From contig NZ_JBATVG010000022.1 in NCBI RefSeq assembly GCF_049671645.1, forward strand, positions 83,959 to 147,958: a stretch of DNA of 64,000 nt, written 5' to 3'. The first letter of the stretch is position 1, and each line of letters begins with the position of its first letter. Shown in pieces: positions 33,994-42,805 of this stretch. The DNA is from Castellaniella sp049671645. Its GTDB lineage: Bacteria; Pseudomonadota; Gammaproteobacteria; Burkholderiales; Burkholderiaceae_B. A program made the translations under genes and the position numbers. Below the pieces are notes generated by a model. It was not told the origin of the DNA. It was given only the letters and a program-made list of their open reading frames with translations, and searched no databases.

Positions 33994-34782
33994 TCAGGCC
34001 TCGGGCCCGGTGTCCGGCCAGGGGTGCAATTGCACCCCGCGCGCCGCTGAAATCGAGATCCAGCCGCCCCGGGGCTCTCCGGCGTGGTCGAATTCCCAGT
34101 CGGGCAGCACGTACCGCCATGCGGGGCGGCCGTCCAGGTTCAGCGCATGCGCCGCAGGGCGGTGCGTGTGTCCATGGATCAGCACGTCGCAGTCCGCGGA
34201 TCGCAGCGCCTGCAGGATGGCATCGGCATTCACATCCATGATTCGCATGGATTTCCCGCGTCGCGCCTGCCGGCTGCGTTTGCGCGCCCAGTTCGCGACG
34301 GCGCGGCGCAGGGCCAGGGGCAAGGTCAGGAAGACGGACTGCACCCAGGGGGTGTGAACCACGCGCCGGAAGCGCTGGTAGGCTGCGTCGTCGGTGCAAT
34401 ATTCGTCGCCGTGGGCCAGCAGGATGGGGCCGGCGTCGGTGCCCAGCAGCACGGGGGCGGCGATCAGCCGGGCGCCCAGCGCCCGGGCCAGGGCCTCGCC
34501 CATCAGAAAATCCCGATTGCCGCGGATGAGCCAGACGGGGATGGTCTGGGCGGTGTGGCGCAGTTCGCGCATGGCATCGGCCAGCCAGGCGGGCGGATCG
34601 CGCAGCGCGTGGTCGTCCCCGATCCAGGCATCGAAGATATCGCCGCACAGGATCAGGGCGTGCGCCTGGCTGCGGGCCAATGCCAGGAAATCGTAGAAGG
34701 CGCGCGCCGTCCGCGGGACGGCCGCGCCCAGATGGATGTCCGAGGCGATCCACAGATCGCCCGGGAGCGCGGCCTTATTCAA
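33994..34782 (-). CDS. lpxH: UDP-2,3-diacylglucosamine diphosphatase LpxH
   Basis: A 262-aa calcineurin-like phosphoesterase of lipid A synthesis, producing lipid X. Metal motifs: ASDIHLG, GDIFDAWIGDD, RGNRDFLMG, LAHGDEYCTDD and HGHTHRPA. No ATG is available near the expected N-terminus; the TTG at 34782, overlapping the ppiB stop by eight bases, is the plausible start. A G8 tract (33986-33993) lies directly after the stop. Confidence 0.92.
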   Translation of the reverse strand: MNKAALPGDLWIASDIHLGAAVPRTARAFYDFLALARSQAHALILCGDIFDAWIGDDHALRDPPAWLADAMRELRHTAQTIPVWLIRGNRDFLMGEALARALGARLIAAPVLLGTDAGPILLAHGDEYCTDDAAYQRFRRVVHTPWVQSVFLTLPLALRRAVANWARKRSRQARRGKSMRIMDVNADAILQALRSADCDVLIHGHTHRPAAHALNLDGRPAWRYVLPDWEFDHAGEPRGGWISISAARGVQLHPWPDTGPEA

Positions 34783-35416
34783 CCAGCGTGGCGCTTTCGA
34801 TGATCACGTCCTCGACGGGGACGTCTTGGTGAAAGCCCTTGTTGCCGGTCTTGACCTTCTTGATCTCGTCGACGACTTCGGTGCCCTCGATGACGCGGCC
34901 GAAGACGGCGTAGCCCCAGCCGTTGGACGTGGGCGCGGTGAAGTTCAGGAAATCGTTGTCCGCTACGTTGATGAAGAACTGCGCGGTGGCCGAATGCGGG
35001 TCGGCCGTGCGGGCCATGGCCAGCGTGTAGCGTTCATTCTTCAGGCCGTTGTTGGCTTCGTTTTCGACCGGCGCGTGGGTCTGTTTCTGTTTCATGCCGG
35101 GCTCGAAGCCGCCGCCCTGGATCATGAAGTTATTGATCACGCGGTGGAAGATCGTGCCGTTGTAGAAGCCTTCCTGGACGTAGCTCAGGAAGTTTTCGAC
35201 CGTCTTGGGCGCTTTGTCAGCATCCAGTTCGATCAGCATGTCGCCCATGTTCGTGTGTAGCTTGACGTGCGGGTGTGTGCTCATGGATTTACCTTGGGTG
35301 GATTGGAGGGGGCTGGTTTGAGCGCCGGCCAGGCCGGGGGCCAGGACCAGGGCGCAGCCCAGACTCAGGACGCGCATTCCGGTCAGGATGCGCGGAAAGG
35401 AAAAGGGATGGGGCAT
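34775..35416 (-). CDS. ppiB: Cyclophilin-type peptidyl-prolyl cis-trans isomerase, with putative signal peptide
   Basis: A cyclophilin: FHRVINNFMIQGGGFEPGM and MARTADPHSATAQFFINVADN carry the active-site Arg, Phe and Gln. Started at the ATG at 35416 (213 aa), it has a signal peptide (LTGMRVLSLGCALVLAPGLAGAQ) and would be periplasmic. Started at the in-frame ATG at 35284, which has AAGG upstream and gives MSTHPHVKLHTNMGD, it would be the cytoplasmic PpiB form. I report the longer form; both may be made. Confidence 0.88.
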   Translation of the reverse strand: MPHPFSFPRILTGMRVLSLGCALVLAPGLAGAQTSPLQSTQGKSMSTHPHVKLHTNMGDMLIELDADKAPKTVENFLSYVQEGFYNGTIFHRVINNFMIQGGGFEPGMKQKQTHAPVENEANNGLKNERYTLAMARTADPHSATAQFFINVADNDFLNFTAPTSNGWGYAVFGRVIEGTEVVDEIKKVKTGNKGFHQDVPVEDVIIESATLVE

Positions 35417-35441
35417 GACAGGATACGTGAAAATGAAGAAA

Positions 35442-36170
35442 TCAGCGGACGGCCGGGGTCTGGGGGGCGGCGGGCGATGCGCCGCCGCGATCGACCGGAG
35501 CCGGGGCGGTGGAGGGGGCGGCGGTTGCCGGCGCGGGCTGCGCGGCGCGCGCCCGGGCAAAGGATTCCTGGGCCAGCGCCATCTGCACGTGCCCCAGGTT
35601 TTCCAGGGCGGGCGCGAAGGCGGGGTCGGATGTCAGGGCCATGTTCAGGGCGTCGCGAGCCATCAGCAGCTTGCCCCGGCTGGCGTATTCGACGGCCAGG
35701 GCGTTCCAGGGCTCGGGCAGTTCCGGGTAGTTTTCCGTCATGGACTGCCACAGGGCCGTGGCCTGGTCGTGGCGGCCCAGGGCGGCCAGGGCGCGCGCCT
35801 TTTGGTATTCGAGCTGGACGTCCGTTCCGACGGGGTCGGTCGCGGCGCGGGCGGATGCCTGTTTCTGGATCACATCCAGGGCGTCCTGGGCGTGGCCGTC
35901 GCTGATCATCGCGGCGATGTGGTCCGTGACCTGGGAAGGTGTCAGGGGAATACCCGTATTGACTGAAGGGGTAATTTTTTTCAGCACGTTCGCAAAGGCC
36001 TGCCAGCCGCCGTCGGGCGTTTCCGCCTGGGTGAATTCGCCGGTGGCCGGGTCGAACGTCAGGCCTTGGATCGTCGTCGCGGACGCGTTAGTATCATGGG
36101 ATGCGGCCTGTGCCGGCCCCGCAATCAGGCCGACGCAGGCAGTCAGGATAGTCAGAAAAACACGGGTCAC
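35442..36170 (-). CDS. Tetratricopeptide-repeat protein, exported
   Basis: A 242-aa protein starting at GTG 36170 with a signal peptide (VFLTILTACVGLIAGPAQA). TPR-like helices occupy the middle (AQDALDVIQKQASARAA, EYQKARALAALGRHDQATAL, AVEYASRGKLLMARDALNMA). The C-terminal ~40 residues are Ala/Pro-rich. It probably acts as a periplasmic protein-interaction scaffold. It lies 25 bp upstream of ppiB and is divergent from cysS. Confidence 0.75.
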   Translation of the reverse strand: MTRVFLTILTACVGLIAGPAQAASHDTNASATTIQGLTFDPATGEFTQAETPDGGWQAFANVLKKITPSVNTGIPLTPSQVTDHIAAMISDGHAQDALDVIQKQASARAATDPVGTDVQLEYQKARALAALGRHDQATALWQSMTENYPELPEPWNALAVEYASRGKLLMARDALNMALTSDPAFAPALENLGHVQMALAQESFARARAAQPAPATAAPSTAPAPVDRGGASPAAPQTPAVR

Positions 36171-36300
36171 GACACGTAGCGCCTAATGAGGGGTTTCGGA
36201 GATGGAGCCGGGGGACGTTATACTTGGCAGTTCATTTTACATCCCATCACGCCGCCGGCAGGCCTGGCGCGTGGGGGGTGCTTGACCTTATCCATCCGAC

Positions 36301-37743
36301 ATGCTGCACATTTATAACACCCTTTCGCGCCAGAAAACCCCGTTGCAGACAGCGGAACCCGGGGTGGTGCGGATGTACGTCTGCGGGATGACGGTCTACG
36401 ATTTCTGCCACCTGGGCCATGCCCGCATGCTGGTCAGCTTCGACGTGGTCCAGCGTTGGCTGCGGGCCTCCGGATATCGGGTGCGCTACGTGCGCAACAT
36501 CACCGATATCGACGACAAGATCATCCGCCGCGCCGTCGAACGCGGGGTGCCGATCCGCACCCTGACGGAATTCTTCATCGCGGCCATGCGCGCCGACGAA
36601 CGCGCCCTGGGCGTGCAGGCGCCCGACGACGAACCACGCGCCACCGAACACGTGGCCGGCATGCTCGACATCATCGGCGTGTTGCAATCCAAAGGCCTGG
36701 CCTATCAGGGCGCCGATGGAGACGTCAATTTTTCCGTGCGTAAATTTCCCGGCTACGGCAAATTGTCCGGCAAATCGCTGGACGACCTGCGGGCGGGCGA
36801 ACGGGTCGCCGTGTCCGCCGGCAAACAGGACCCCCTGGATTTCGTGCTGTGGAAATCGGCCAAGCCCGACGAACCCGCCGATACCCGCTGGGATTCTCCC
36901 TATGGGCCGGGCCGCCCGGGCTGGCACATCGAATGCTCCGCCATGAGCCGCGGCCTGCTGGGCATGCCGCTGGATATCCACGGCGGCGGGCCGGACCTGA
37001 AATTCCCTCACCACGAAAACGAAATCGCCCAAAGCGAAGGCGCTTTCGGCGGCACGCTGGCCACCGCCTGGATGCATTGCGGTCCCATGATGGTGGATGC
37101 CGAGAAAATGTCCAAGTCCCTGGGCAATTTCCGCCGCATCCGGGATACGGTGGCCGATGCGCCGGCTGACGACGTCGCCGACTACACGGCCAATCCGCGC
37201 GAATCCGAAATGCTGCGGTTTTTCCTGATCCGCAGTCATTACCGCAGCGTGCAGAACTACACGCCCGACAATCTGCAGGATGCCCAGCATGCGCTCGATC
37301 GCTTGTACCAGGCGCTGAGCAACGTCGCGCCCGCCCTCGTGGACATCGATTGGCAGTCGCCGCAGGCCCAGGCTTTCCGCGACGCCATGGATGACGATTT
37401 CAATACGGCGGGCGCGGTGGCCGTCCTGTTCGATCTGGCCAACCAGGCCAATCGCGATGCCGACGCCCGGGCCAGCGGCCTGTTGCGCGCGCTGGGCGGC
37501 GTGCTGGGCCTGCTGCAGACCGATCCGCGGATCTACCTGCAGTCGCCGACGCGGTTCCTGTCCGGGGGGGCTGGCGCGGCGTCGCTGTCCGAGCAAGCCA
37601 TCGACGGCCTGATCGCCGAACGCGCCGCGGCCAAGGCATCCCGGGATTTTGCGCGGGCCGATCGAATTCGCGCCGAATTGCGCGACCAGGGGGTGGAGCT
37701 GGCCGATGTGGCCGGCGGCGCCACGCAATGGCGGCGGGTGTAG
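36301..37743 (+). CDS. cysS: Cysteinyl-tRNA synthetase
   Basis: A 480-aa class I synthetase. The HIGH-type motif is HLGHAR, preceded by the zinc cysteine in MYVCGMTVYDF; further zinc ligands are in GWHIECSAMS and HHENE. The KMSKS loop is KMSKSLGNF. Length is typical. Three bases separate it from the DNA glycosylase gene. Confidence 0.97.
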   Translation: MLHIYNTLSRQKTPLQTAEPGVVRMYVCGMTVYDFCHLGHARMLVSFDVVQRWLRASGYRVRYVRNITDIDDKIIRRAVERGVPIRTLTEFFIAAMRADERALGVQAPDDEPRATEHVAGMLDIIGVLQSKGLAYQGADGDVNFSVRKFPGYGKLSGKSLDDLRAGERVAVSAGKQDPLDFVLWKSAKPDEPADTRWDSPYGPGRPGWHIECSAMSRGLLGMPLDIHGGGPDLKFPHHENEIAQSEGAFGGTLATAWMHCGPMMVDAEKMSKSLGNFRRIRDTVADAPADDVADYTANPRESEMLRFFLIRSHYRSVQNYTPDNLQDAQHALDRLYQALSNVAPALVDIDWQSPQAQAFRDAMDDDFNTAGAVAVLFDLANQANRDADARASGLLRALGGVLGLLQTDPRIYLQSPTRFLSGGAGAASLSEQAIDGLIAERAAAKASRDFARADRIRAELRDQGVELADVAGGATQWRRV

Positions 37744-37745
37744 GC

Positions 37746-38399
37746 ATGGACATGTGCTATCCCGAACCTGCCGTGCAGCGCCCCGTCTATTGGACCCAGG
37801 CCTGCGAAGACCTGATGCAGCGCGACCGCATCCTGCGCAAACTGATCCCGGTCTATGGGCAGGAATGCGTTCAGGCGCAGCATGACCCCTACCAGACCCT
37901 GATCCGCATCATCGTGGGCCAGCAGATTTCCCTGGCGCTGGGGCGCAAGTTATGGCGGCAATTGGTGCAGGCCTGCGGCCAGGACCTGCAGCCGGATTGC
38001 GTCCTGCGGCATTCCGAGTCCGACTTGCGGGCCATGGGCCTGTCGTTGCGCAAGGCCCAGTACGTGCGCGATGCCGCCCGGTACTTCCAGCAGGGCGCGC
38101 ATCGGGATCCGGACTGGTGGCAGGCGCAGGACGATGCCGCCATCATCGCCCGACTGTGCGAGATCCGCGGGGTGGGGCGCTGGTCGGCGGAAATGTTCCT
38201 GATTTTTTTTCTGCGGCGCCCCGACGTGCTGCCGCTGGACGACACGGCCTTGCTGAAGGCCATTTCCCATCATTATTTCAGCGGCGAACCTGTGTCGCGC
38301 TTCGAGGCCCGCGAAGTCGCGCAGGCCTGGGCGCCCTGGAGCACGGTCGCCAGCTGGTACTTGTGGCGCAGCATGGATGCCGCTGCCGTCGAATATTGA
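37746..38399 (+). CDS. DNA-3-methyladenine glycosylase II (AlkA-like)
   Basis: A 217-aa HhH-GPD base-excision enzyme removing alkylated bases. The helix-hairpin-helix is in LCEIRGVGRWSAEMFLIFFL, followed by the catalytic Asp in LPLDDTALLKAI. It lacks the N-terminal domain of E. coli AlkA, as do many short beta-proteobacterial homologues. The ATG at 37746 is chosen. Confidence 0.88.
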   Translation: MDMCYPEPAVQRPVYWTQACEDLMQRDRILRKLIPVYGQECVQAQHDPYQTLIRIIVGQQISLALGRKLWRQLVQACGQDLQPDCVLRHSESDLRAMGLSLRKAQYVRDAARYFQQGAHRDPDWWQAQDDAAIIARLCEIRGVGRWSAEMFLIFFLRRPDVLPLDDTALLKAISHHYFSGEPVSRFEAREVAQAWAPWSTVASWYLWRSMDAAAVEY

Positions 38400-38426
38400 T
38401 TTTTCCATTCAGGAAACCCTGTTCTC

Positions 38427-39389
38427 ATGCGAAATACCTTTCTTGAATTCGAACAGCCTCTGGCGGAACTCGAGCAGAAGATCGAAGAGCTGCGCTACGT
38501 GCAGACGGATTCTGCGGTGGACATCTCGGAAGAAGTCGGGCGTCTGCAGCAGAAAAGCCAGTCGCTGGCCAAGAGCATCTACGCCAAGCTGACGCCATGG
38601 CAGACGGCCCTGGTCGCCCGGCATCCGCAGCGTCCCTACACCATGGACTACGTGCAGGCGCTGTTCACCGATTTTCATGAGCTGCACGGCGACCGCATGT
38701 ATGCCGATGACCAGTCGATCATCGGCGGGCTGGCGCGCTTCAACGGCACGCCATGCATGATCATCGGTCACCAGAAGGGCCGCGACACCAAGGAACGCGC
38801 CATGCGCAACTTTGGCATGCCGCTGCCCGAGGGCTATCGCAAGGCCTTGCGCCTGATGCGCCTGGCCGAAAAATTCCGCCTGCCGATCTTCACTTTCGTC
38901 GATACGCCGGGCGCCTATCCGGGCGTGGGGGCGGAAGAACGCGGCCAGTCCGAAGCCATCGGCCACAATCTGTTCGCCATGGCGGGGCTGAAGGTTCCCA
39001 TCGTCGTCACCATCATCGGCGAAGGCGGTTCGGGCGGCGCCCTGGCCATCGCCGTGGGCGACACCGTCATGATGCTGCAGTACGCCACCTATTCGGTGAT
39101 CTCGCCCGAGGGCTGCGCCTCCATCCTGTGGCGCAGCGCCGACAAGGCCGCCACGGCAGCCGAAGCCCTGGCCATCACGGCTCCGCGCCTGAAGGACCTG
39201 GGCCTGGTCGACCGTGTCGTCAATGAACCCGTGGGCGGCGCCCACCGCGACCCGGGCACCATGGCCCGCCAGCTGCATCGCGCATTGGCCGACGCGCTGC
39301 GCGAGCTGTCCAGCCTGGATACGGATCAACTGCTGCGCCGCCGCCTGGAACGCATCGCCGCATACGGGCGCTTCCAGGAAGCCCGCTGA
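38427..39389 (+). CDS. accA: Acetyl-CoA carboxylase carboxyltransferase alpha subunit
   Basis: A 320-aa AccA that transfers carboxyl from biotin carboxyl carrier protein to acetyl-CoA, with AccD. Typical segments: NTFLEFEQPLAELEQKIEEL, RNFGMPLPEGYRKALRLM, FVDTPGAYPGVGAEERGQSE and GEGGSGGALAIAVGD. The length is standard. Confidence 0.97.
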   Translation: MRNTFLEFEQPLAELEQKIEELRYVQTDSAVDISEEVGRLQQKSQSLAKSIYAKLTPWQTALVARHPQRPYTMDYVQALFTDFHELHGDRMYADDQSIIGGLARFNGTPCMIIGHQKGRDTKERAMRNFGMPLPEGYRKALRLMRLAEKFRLPIFTFVDTPGAYPGVGAEERGQSEAIGHNLFAMAGLKVPIVVTIIGEGGSGGALAIAVGDTVMMLQYATYSVISPEGCASILWRSADKAATAAEALAITAPRLKDLGLVDRVVNEPVGGAHRDPGTMARQLHRALADALRELSSLDTDQLLRRRLERIAAYGRFQEAR

Positions 39390-39469
39390 TCGGCCATCCG
39401 GGCCGCTGATGCCGCTCCCGGCCATGCGGCGCGGCCGCGCCGCGTCGTGATCCCCAGGGGGATGCCCTC

Positions 39470-40534
39470 ATGAATGCCCATCCCGCCGCACAGTGGCAGG
39501 CCGCCTGCGACGAGCGGCTGCTGGCGGCCGTGCGGGGCGCGCTGACCGATGCGCCGGCCGGGGCCGCCATCGGGGTGGCGCTCAGCGCCGGCGCGGATTC
39601 GGCCATGCTGGCCCTGCACGCCGCCGTGGCCGCGGCGGATGCCGGCCGGCCCTTGCACTGCTTTCATATCCATCACGGCCTGCAAGGCGCGGCCGATCGC
39701 TGGCAGGCGCAGGCGCATCGGCTGGCCGGTCTGCTGGGGGCGTCTTGCCATAGCCGCCGAGTTCAGGTCGACGCCCGTCAGGGCCTGGGCATGGAAGCCG
39801 CTGCCCGGTCGGCGCGCTATGCGGCCCTGGCGGCTCTGGCGGATCGGGCGGGTGTGGGCCATGTCCTGCTGGCCCATCACCAGGACGACCAGGCGGAAAC
39901 CGTCCTGCTGCGGCTGTTGCGCGGGTCCGGTCCCCTGGGCCTGGCGGCCATGGCAGCCGTCGCGCGGCACAATGGGGTAACGTATCACCGGCCTTGGCTG
40001 GAGCAGCCGCGCAGCCTGATCCTGCAGGCCGCGCAGCGGTTCGAGGCCCTCAGCGCCTGGCGCCCCGTGCAGGATCCCAGCAACCAGGACCCCCAGTACA
40101 AGCGGGCGGCCGTGCGTCTGGATCTGGCGCCGGTATTGGATGCGCATTGGCCGGCCTGGCGCCGGACCCTGAGCCGGCATGCCCGACAGGCGCGGGAACT
40201 GGCGCAGCGGGCGCAGGATGCCGCCCGCGAAGACTGGTTGCGGCTGGACTTGCGGGACGGGGGCGCCAGCTTTTCACTGTCGGCCTGGCGGCTTTTGCCG
40301 CAGGCGCATCAGGCGCCGGTGCTGCGCTTTTGGCTGCAGGAGCGGGGGTTGCGCATGCCCACCGAGGCCCGCCTGGACGCCTGGCTGAAACAATTGCGCG
40401 AAGTCCACGCCCTGGGTCATGACCGCCAGGTGCGCCTGCGCCACGAAAACCACTGGATCTTGGTCCAAAAGGGGCGTGTTCGGCTGATATCCGGGGCATC
40501 TGACGGAAACATCCTCAAAACCCAGTTAGAATAA
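39470..40534 (+). CDS. tilS: tRNA(Ile)-lysidine synthetase TilS
   Basis: A 354-aa enzyme converting C34 of tRNA-Ile(CAU) to lysidine. The PP-loop is GVALSAGADSAMLAL (SxGxDS form). FHIHHGLQ, VLLAHHQDDQAETVLLRLLRGSG and RPWLEQPRS follow. It lacks the full C-terminal domain of longer homologues. It is usually next to accA in this lineage. Confidence 0.93.
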   Translation: MNAHPAAQWQAACDERLLAAVRGALTDAPAGAAIGVALSAGADSAMLALHAAVAAADAGRPLHCFHIHHGLQGAADRWQAQAHRLAGLLGASCHSRRVQVDARQGLGMEAAARSARYAALAALADRAGVGHVLLAHHQDDQAETVLLRLLRGSGPLGLAAMAAVARHNGVTYHRPWLEQPRSLILQAAQRFEALSAWRPVQDPSNQDPQYKRAAVRLDLAPVLDAHWPAWRRTLSRHARQARELAQRAQDAAREDWLRLDLRDGGASFSLSAWRLLPQAHQAPVLRFWLQERGLRMPTEARLDAWLKQLREVHALGHDRQVRLRHENHWILVQKGRVRLISGASDGNILKTQLE

Positions 40535-40598
40535 TCAGCTTGTTTTCTTGCCTGCGGGGGTCTGTCGGCCGCCTGCAGCGTTTCACTGCCTATCCATC

Positions 40599-41864
40599 AT
40601 GCTCATTGTCCAGAAATACGGCGGCACCTCCATGGGTTCTGTCGAACGCATTCAGAACGTCGCCCGGCGCGTGGCCAAATGGCATGCCGCCGGCCATCAG
40701 GTGGTCGTGGTGCCCTCGGCCATGTCGGGTGAAACCAACCGCCTGCTGGGCTTGGCGAAAGAAATTTCCCCGCAGCCCGACCTGCGCGAACTGGACATGC
40801 TGGCGGCCACCGGCGAACAGGCCAGCAGCGCCTTGCTGGCCATCGCCCTGATGCGCCAGGGGGTGGCTGCCCGCAGTTATGCGGGCTGGCAGGTGCCGGT
40901 GCGCACCGACAGTTCCTACACCAAGGCCCGCATCAAATCGATCGACGACACCCGGGTGCGCCAGGACCTGGACGCCGGCCGGGTGGTCATCATCACGGGT
41001 TTCCAGGGCATCGACGACGAGGGCCACATCACCACCCTGGGCCGCGGGGGATCGGATACGTCCGCCGTGGCGGTGGCCGCCGCCATGAAGGCCGATGAAT
41101 GCCTGATCTTCACGGACGTCGACGGGGTCTACACGACCGACCCGCGCGTGGTGCCGGAAGCCCGCCGCATGAACGTCATTTCCTTCGAGGAAATGCTGGA
41201 AATGGCCTCGCTGGGGTCCAAGGTCCTGCAGATCCGTTCGGTGGAATTCGCCGGCAAATACCAGGTGCCCCTGCGAGTGCTGTCCTCGTTGACCGATCCC
41301 ATGATCCCGGTCGACGAGGAAATGCATTCGGGCACGCTCATCACTCTCGAGGAAGATCACAAAATGGAATCCGCCGTTGTCTCCGGCATCGCCTTCAGCC
41401 GCGACGAAGCCAAAGTCACCTTGCGCAACGTTCCCGATACCCCGGGCGTCGCCTATTCCATCCTGGGGCCGGTCGCGGCCGCCAATATCGACGTGGACAT
41501 GATCCTGCAGAACATCTCCCAGCAGGGCATGACCGACTTTTCCTTCACGGTCAATCGCAACGACTTCGCGCGCACCCTGGATCTGTTGAAAAACCAGATC
41601 GGCCCGGCCGTCGGCGCCGGTGACGTGGTGTCCGACGACAAGGTCGCCAAGGTCTCGATCGTGGGCATCGGCATGCGCAGCCACGTCGGCGTGGCCAGCC
41701 TGATGTTCCGCACCCTGGCCGAAGAAGGCATCAACATCCAGATGATCAGCACTTCGGAAATCAAGACCTCGGTGCTGATCAACGACAAATACATGGAACT
41801 GGCCGTGCGCGCCCTGCACAAGGCCTTCGAACTGGATCAGGAGCCGGCCAAGGTCGAGGCCTGA
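40599..41864 (+). CDS. lysC: Aspartate kinase
   Basis: A 421-aa aspartokinase, the first step to lysine, threonine and methionine. N-terminal KYGGTSMGSVERI, then GRGGSDTSAVAVAAA and TDVDGVYTTDPR. Two ACT domains occupy the C-terminal ~150 residues and normally bind lysine or threonine for feedback inhibition. The ATG at 40599 is chosen because the family begins MLIVQKYGG. A tRNA-Ser gene lies 99 bp downstream. Confidence 0.96.
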   Translation: MLIVQKYGGTSMGSVERIQNVARRVAKWHAAGHQVVVVPSAMSGETNRLLGLAKEISPQPDLRELDMLAATGEQASSALLAIALMRQGVAARSYAGWQVPVRTDSSYTKARIKSIDDTRVRQDLDAGRVVIITGFQGIDDEGHITTLGRGGSDTSAVAVAAAMKADECLIFTDVDGVYTTDPRVVPEARRMNVISFEEMLEMASLGSKVLQIRSVEFAGKYQVPLRVLSSLTDPMIPVDEEMHSGTLITLEEDHKMESAVVSGIAFSRDEAKVTLRNVPDTPGVAYSILGPVAAANIDVDMILQNISQQGMTDFSFTVNRNDFARTLDLLKNQIGPAVGAGDVVSDDKVAKVSIVGIGMRSHVGVASLMFRTLAEEGINIQMISTSEIKTSVLINDKYMELAVRALHKAFELDQEPAKVEA

Positions 41865-41963
41865 ATCCCCGGGACCCGCCGTTGGCGCCCATCGCCAGCG
41901 GCGGGAATCCAGAGCCGGTTGGCGGGTTCGACCGGATTCCTATGCTAGAATGCCGATCTTGCT

Positions 41964-42056
41964 GGAGACGTGGCCGAGTGGTTGAAGGTACTCCCCTGCT
42001 AAGGGAGCATGCGGCTTATACCCGCATCGAGGGTTCGAATCCCTCCGTCTCCGCCA
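41964..42056 (+). tRNA. tRNA-Ser (GCT)
   Basis: A class II tRNA of 93 bases with encoded CCA. The acceptor stem GGAGACG pairs with CGTCTCC. The anticodon GCT is at 41998-42000 in a loop closed by CTCCC/GGGAG. A long variable arm (GCATGCGGCTTATACCCGCATC region) and the T loop GGTTCGAATCC are present. Confidence 0.98.
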
Positions 42057-42086
42057 GCTTCCCGTTGGCGTCAGCAAATCCAAATG

Positions 42087-42119
42087 AAACCCCGCCAGAT
42101 GGTATCCGGCGGGGTTTTT
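42087..42119 (+). terminator. Rho-independent terminator after tRNA-Ser
   Basis: A 10-bp stem AAACCCCGCC/GGCGGGGTTT with an 11-base loop is followed by further T residues. It also lies just past the stop of the convergent lipoprotein gene, so it may work in both directions. Confidence 0.9.
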
Positions 42120-42121
42120 CT

Positions 42122-42649
42122 TTAGAGCCTGGGCCACCGGCTGTCCCGGTCGTACATCGGGTCCGGCCCCGGGTGGAATTTCGTCACCTGGCTGCCGTCG
42201 CGGCCCATGAATACGTACATCAGCGAATTCCAGACGCCGCCCTGCTTGTAGCGGTAGCTCCAGACGATCTGGCGCACGTCGGGCAGGCCGGCCGTGTCGA
42301 TGATGGCGGGCGGGCCGAATTCGCAGCGCACCTGATCGGCCGTCCAGACGCCTTGTTTCAGCACCTGGAAATGCTCGTCGGTCAAGATGGGCTGGATCGG
42401 CCCGACGCGACCCTGCGCGTCCACCGTGGCGCCCCAGGCGTATTGCCCGAAGGGCTGCCGCGACCAGACGACGCGCGCCTGCCCCTGCCGGTCGGTGCAT
42501 TGCAGCGTCGGGGCGCCGAATTGGGCGGCGACCTGCGTCAGCGGCGTGCCCGGCGGCGTGGCCGCTATGTTGGCGCAGCCTGCCAGCAGCGCGCCGGCGC
42601 CTGCCGCCAGGCCGGCACGAAACATTCGGGACAGAGGGTGGTGCGCCAT
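42122..42649 (-). CDS. Putative lipoprotein, conserved hypothetical
   Basis: A 175-aa protein with a lipoprotein signal: positive N-terminus, hydrophobic core and lipobox LLAGC (C25). The mature part (VAAQFGAPTLQC, QPFGQYAW, QPILTDEHFQVLKQG, VRCEFGPPA) suggests BamE/SmpA-like small outer-membrane lipoprotein folds, seen as two similar halves each with an FG-A/P turn. Precise function unknown. The ATG at 42649 is preferred over an upstream frame extension. Confidence 0.75.
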   Translation of the reverse strand: MAHHPLSRMFRAGLAAGAGALLAGCANIAATPPGTPLTQVAAQFGAPTLQCTDRQGQARVVWSRQPFGQYAWGATVDAQGRVGPIQPILTDEHFQVLKQGVWTADQVRCEFGPPAIIDTAGLPDVRQIVWSYRYKQGGVWNSLMYVFMGRDGSQVTKFHPGPDPMYDRDSRWPRL

Positions 42650-42805
42650 ACTGTGGCCTCTTGATGAGCTGGGTGATACACCGGTCAGCATATCCCGAAA
42701 GCGTCGTGCGTGAATACTCTACAATCGGTCCGGAGTCCGCCGGCAGGGGGCCGGAACGGATGGCTTGGGGCGGGGTGTTCCTCCGCCTGCAGACCAGGAG
42801 ACATC

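Noticed and set aside
37561..37570. G7 run in cysS as a phase-variation tract
   Set aside because: cysS is essential and the tract is short; chance occurrence in GC-rich DNA is more likely.
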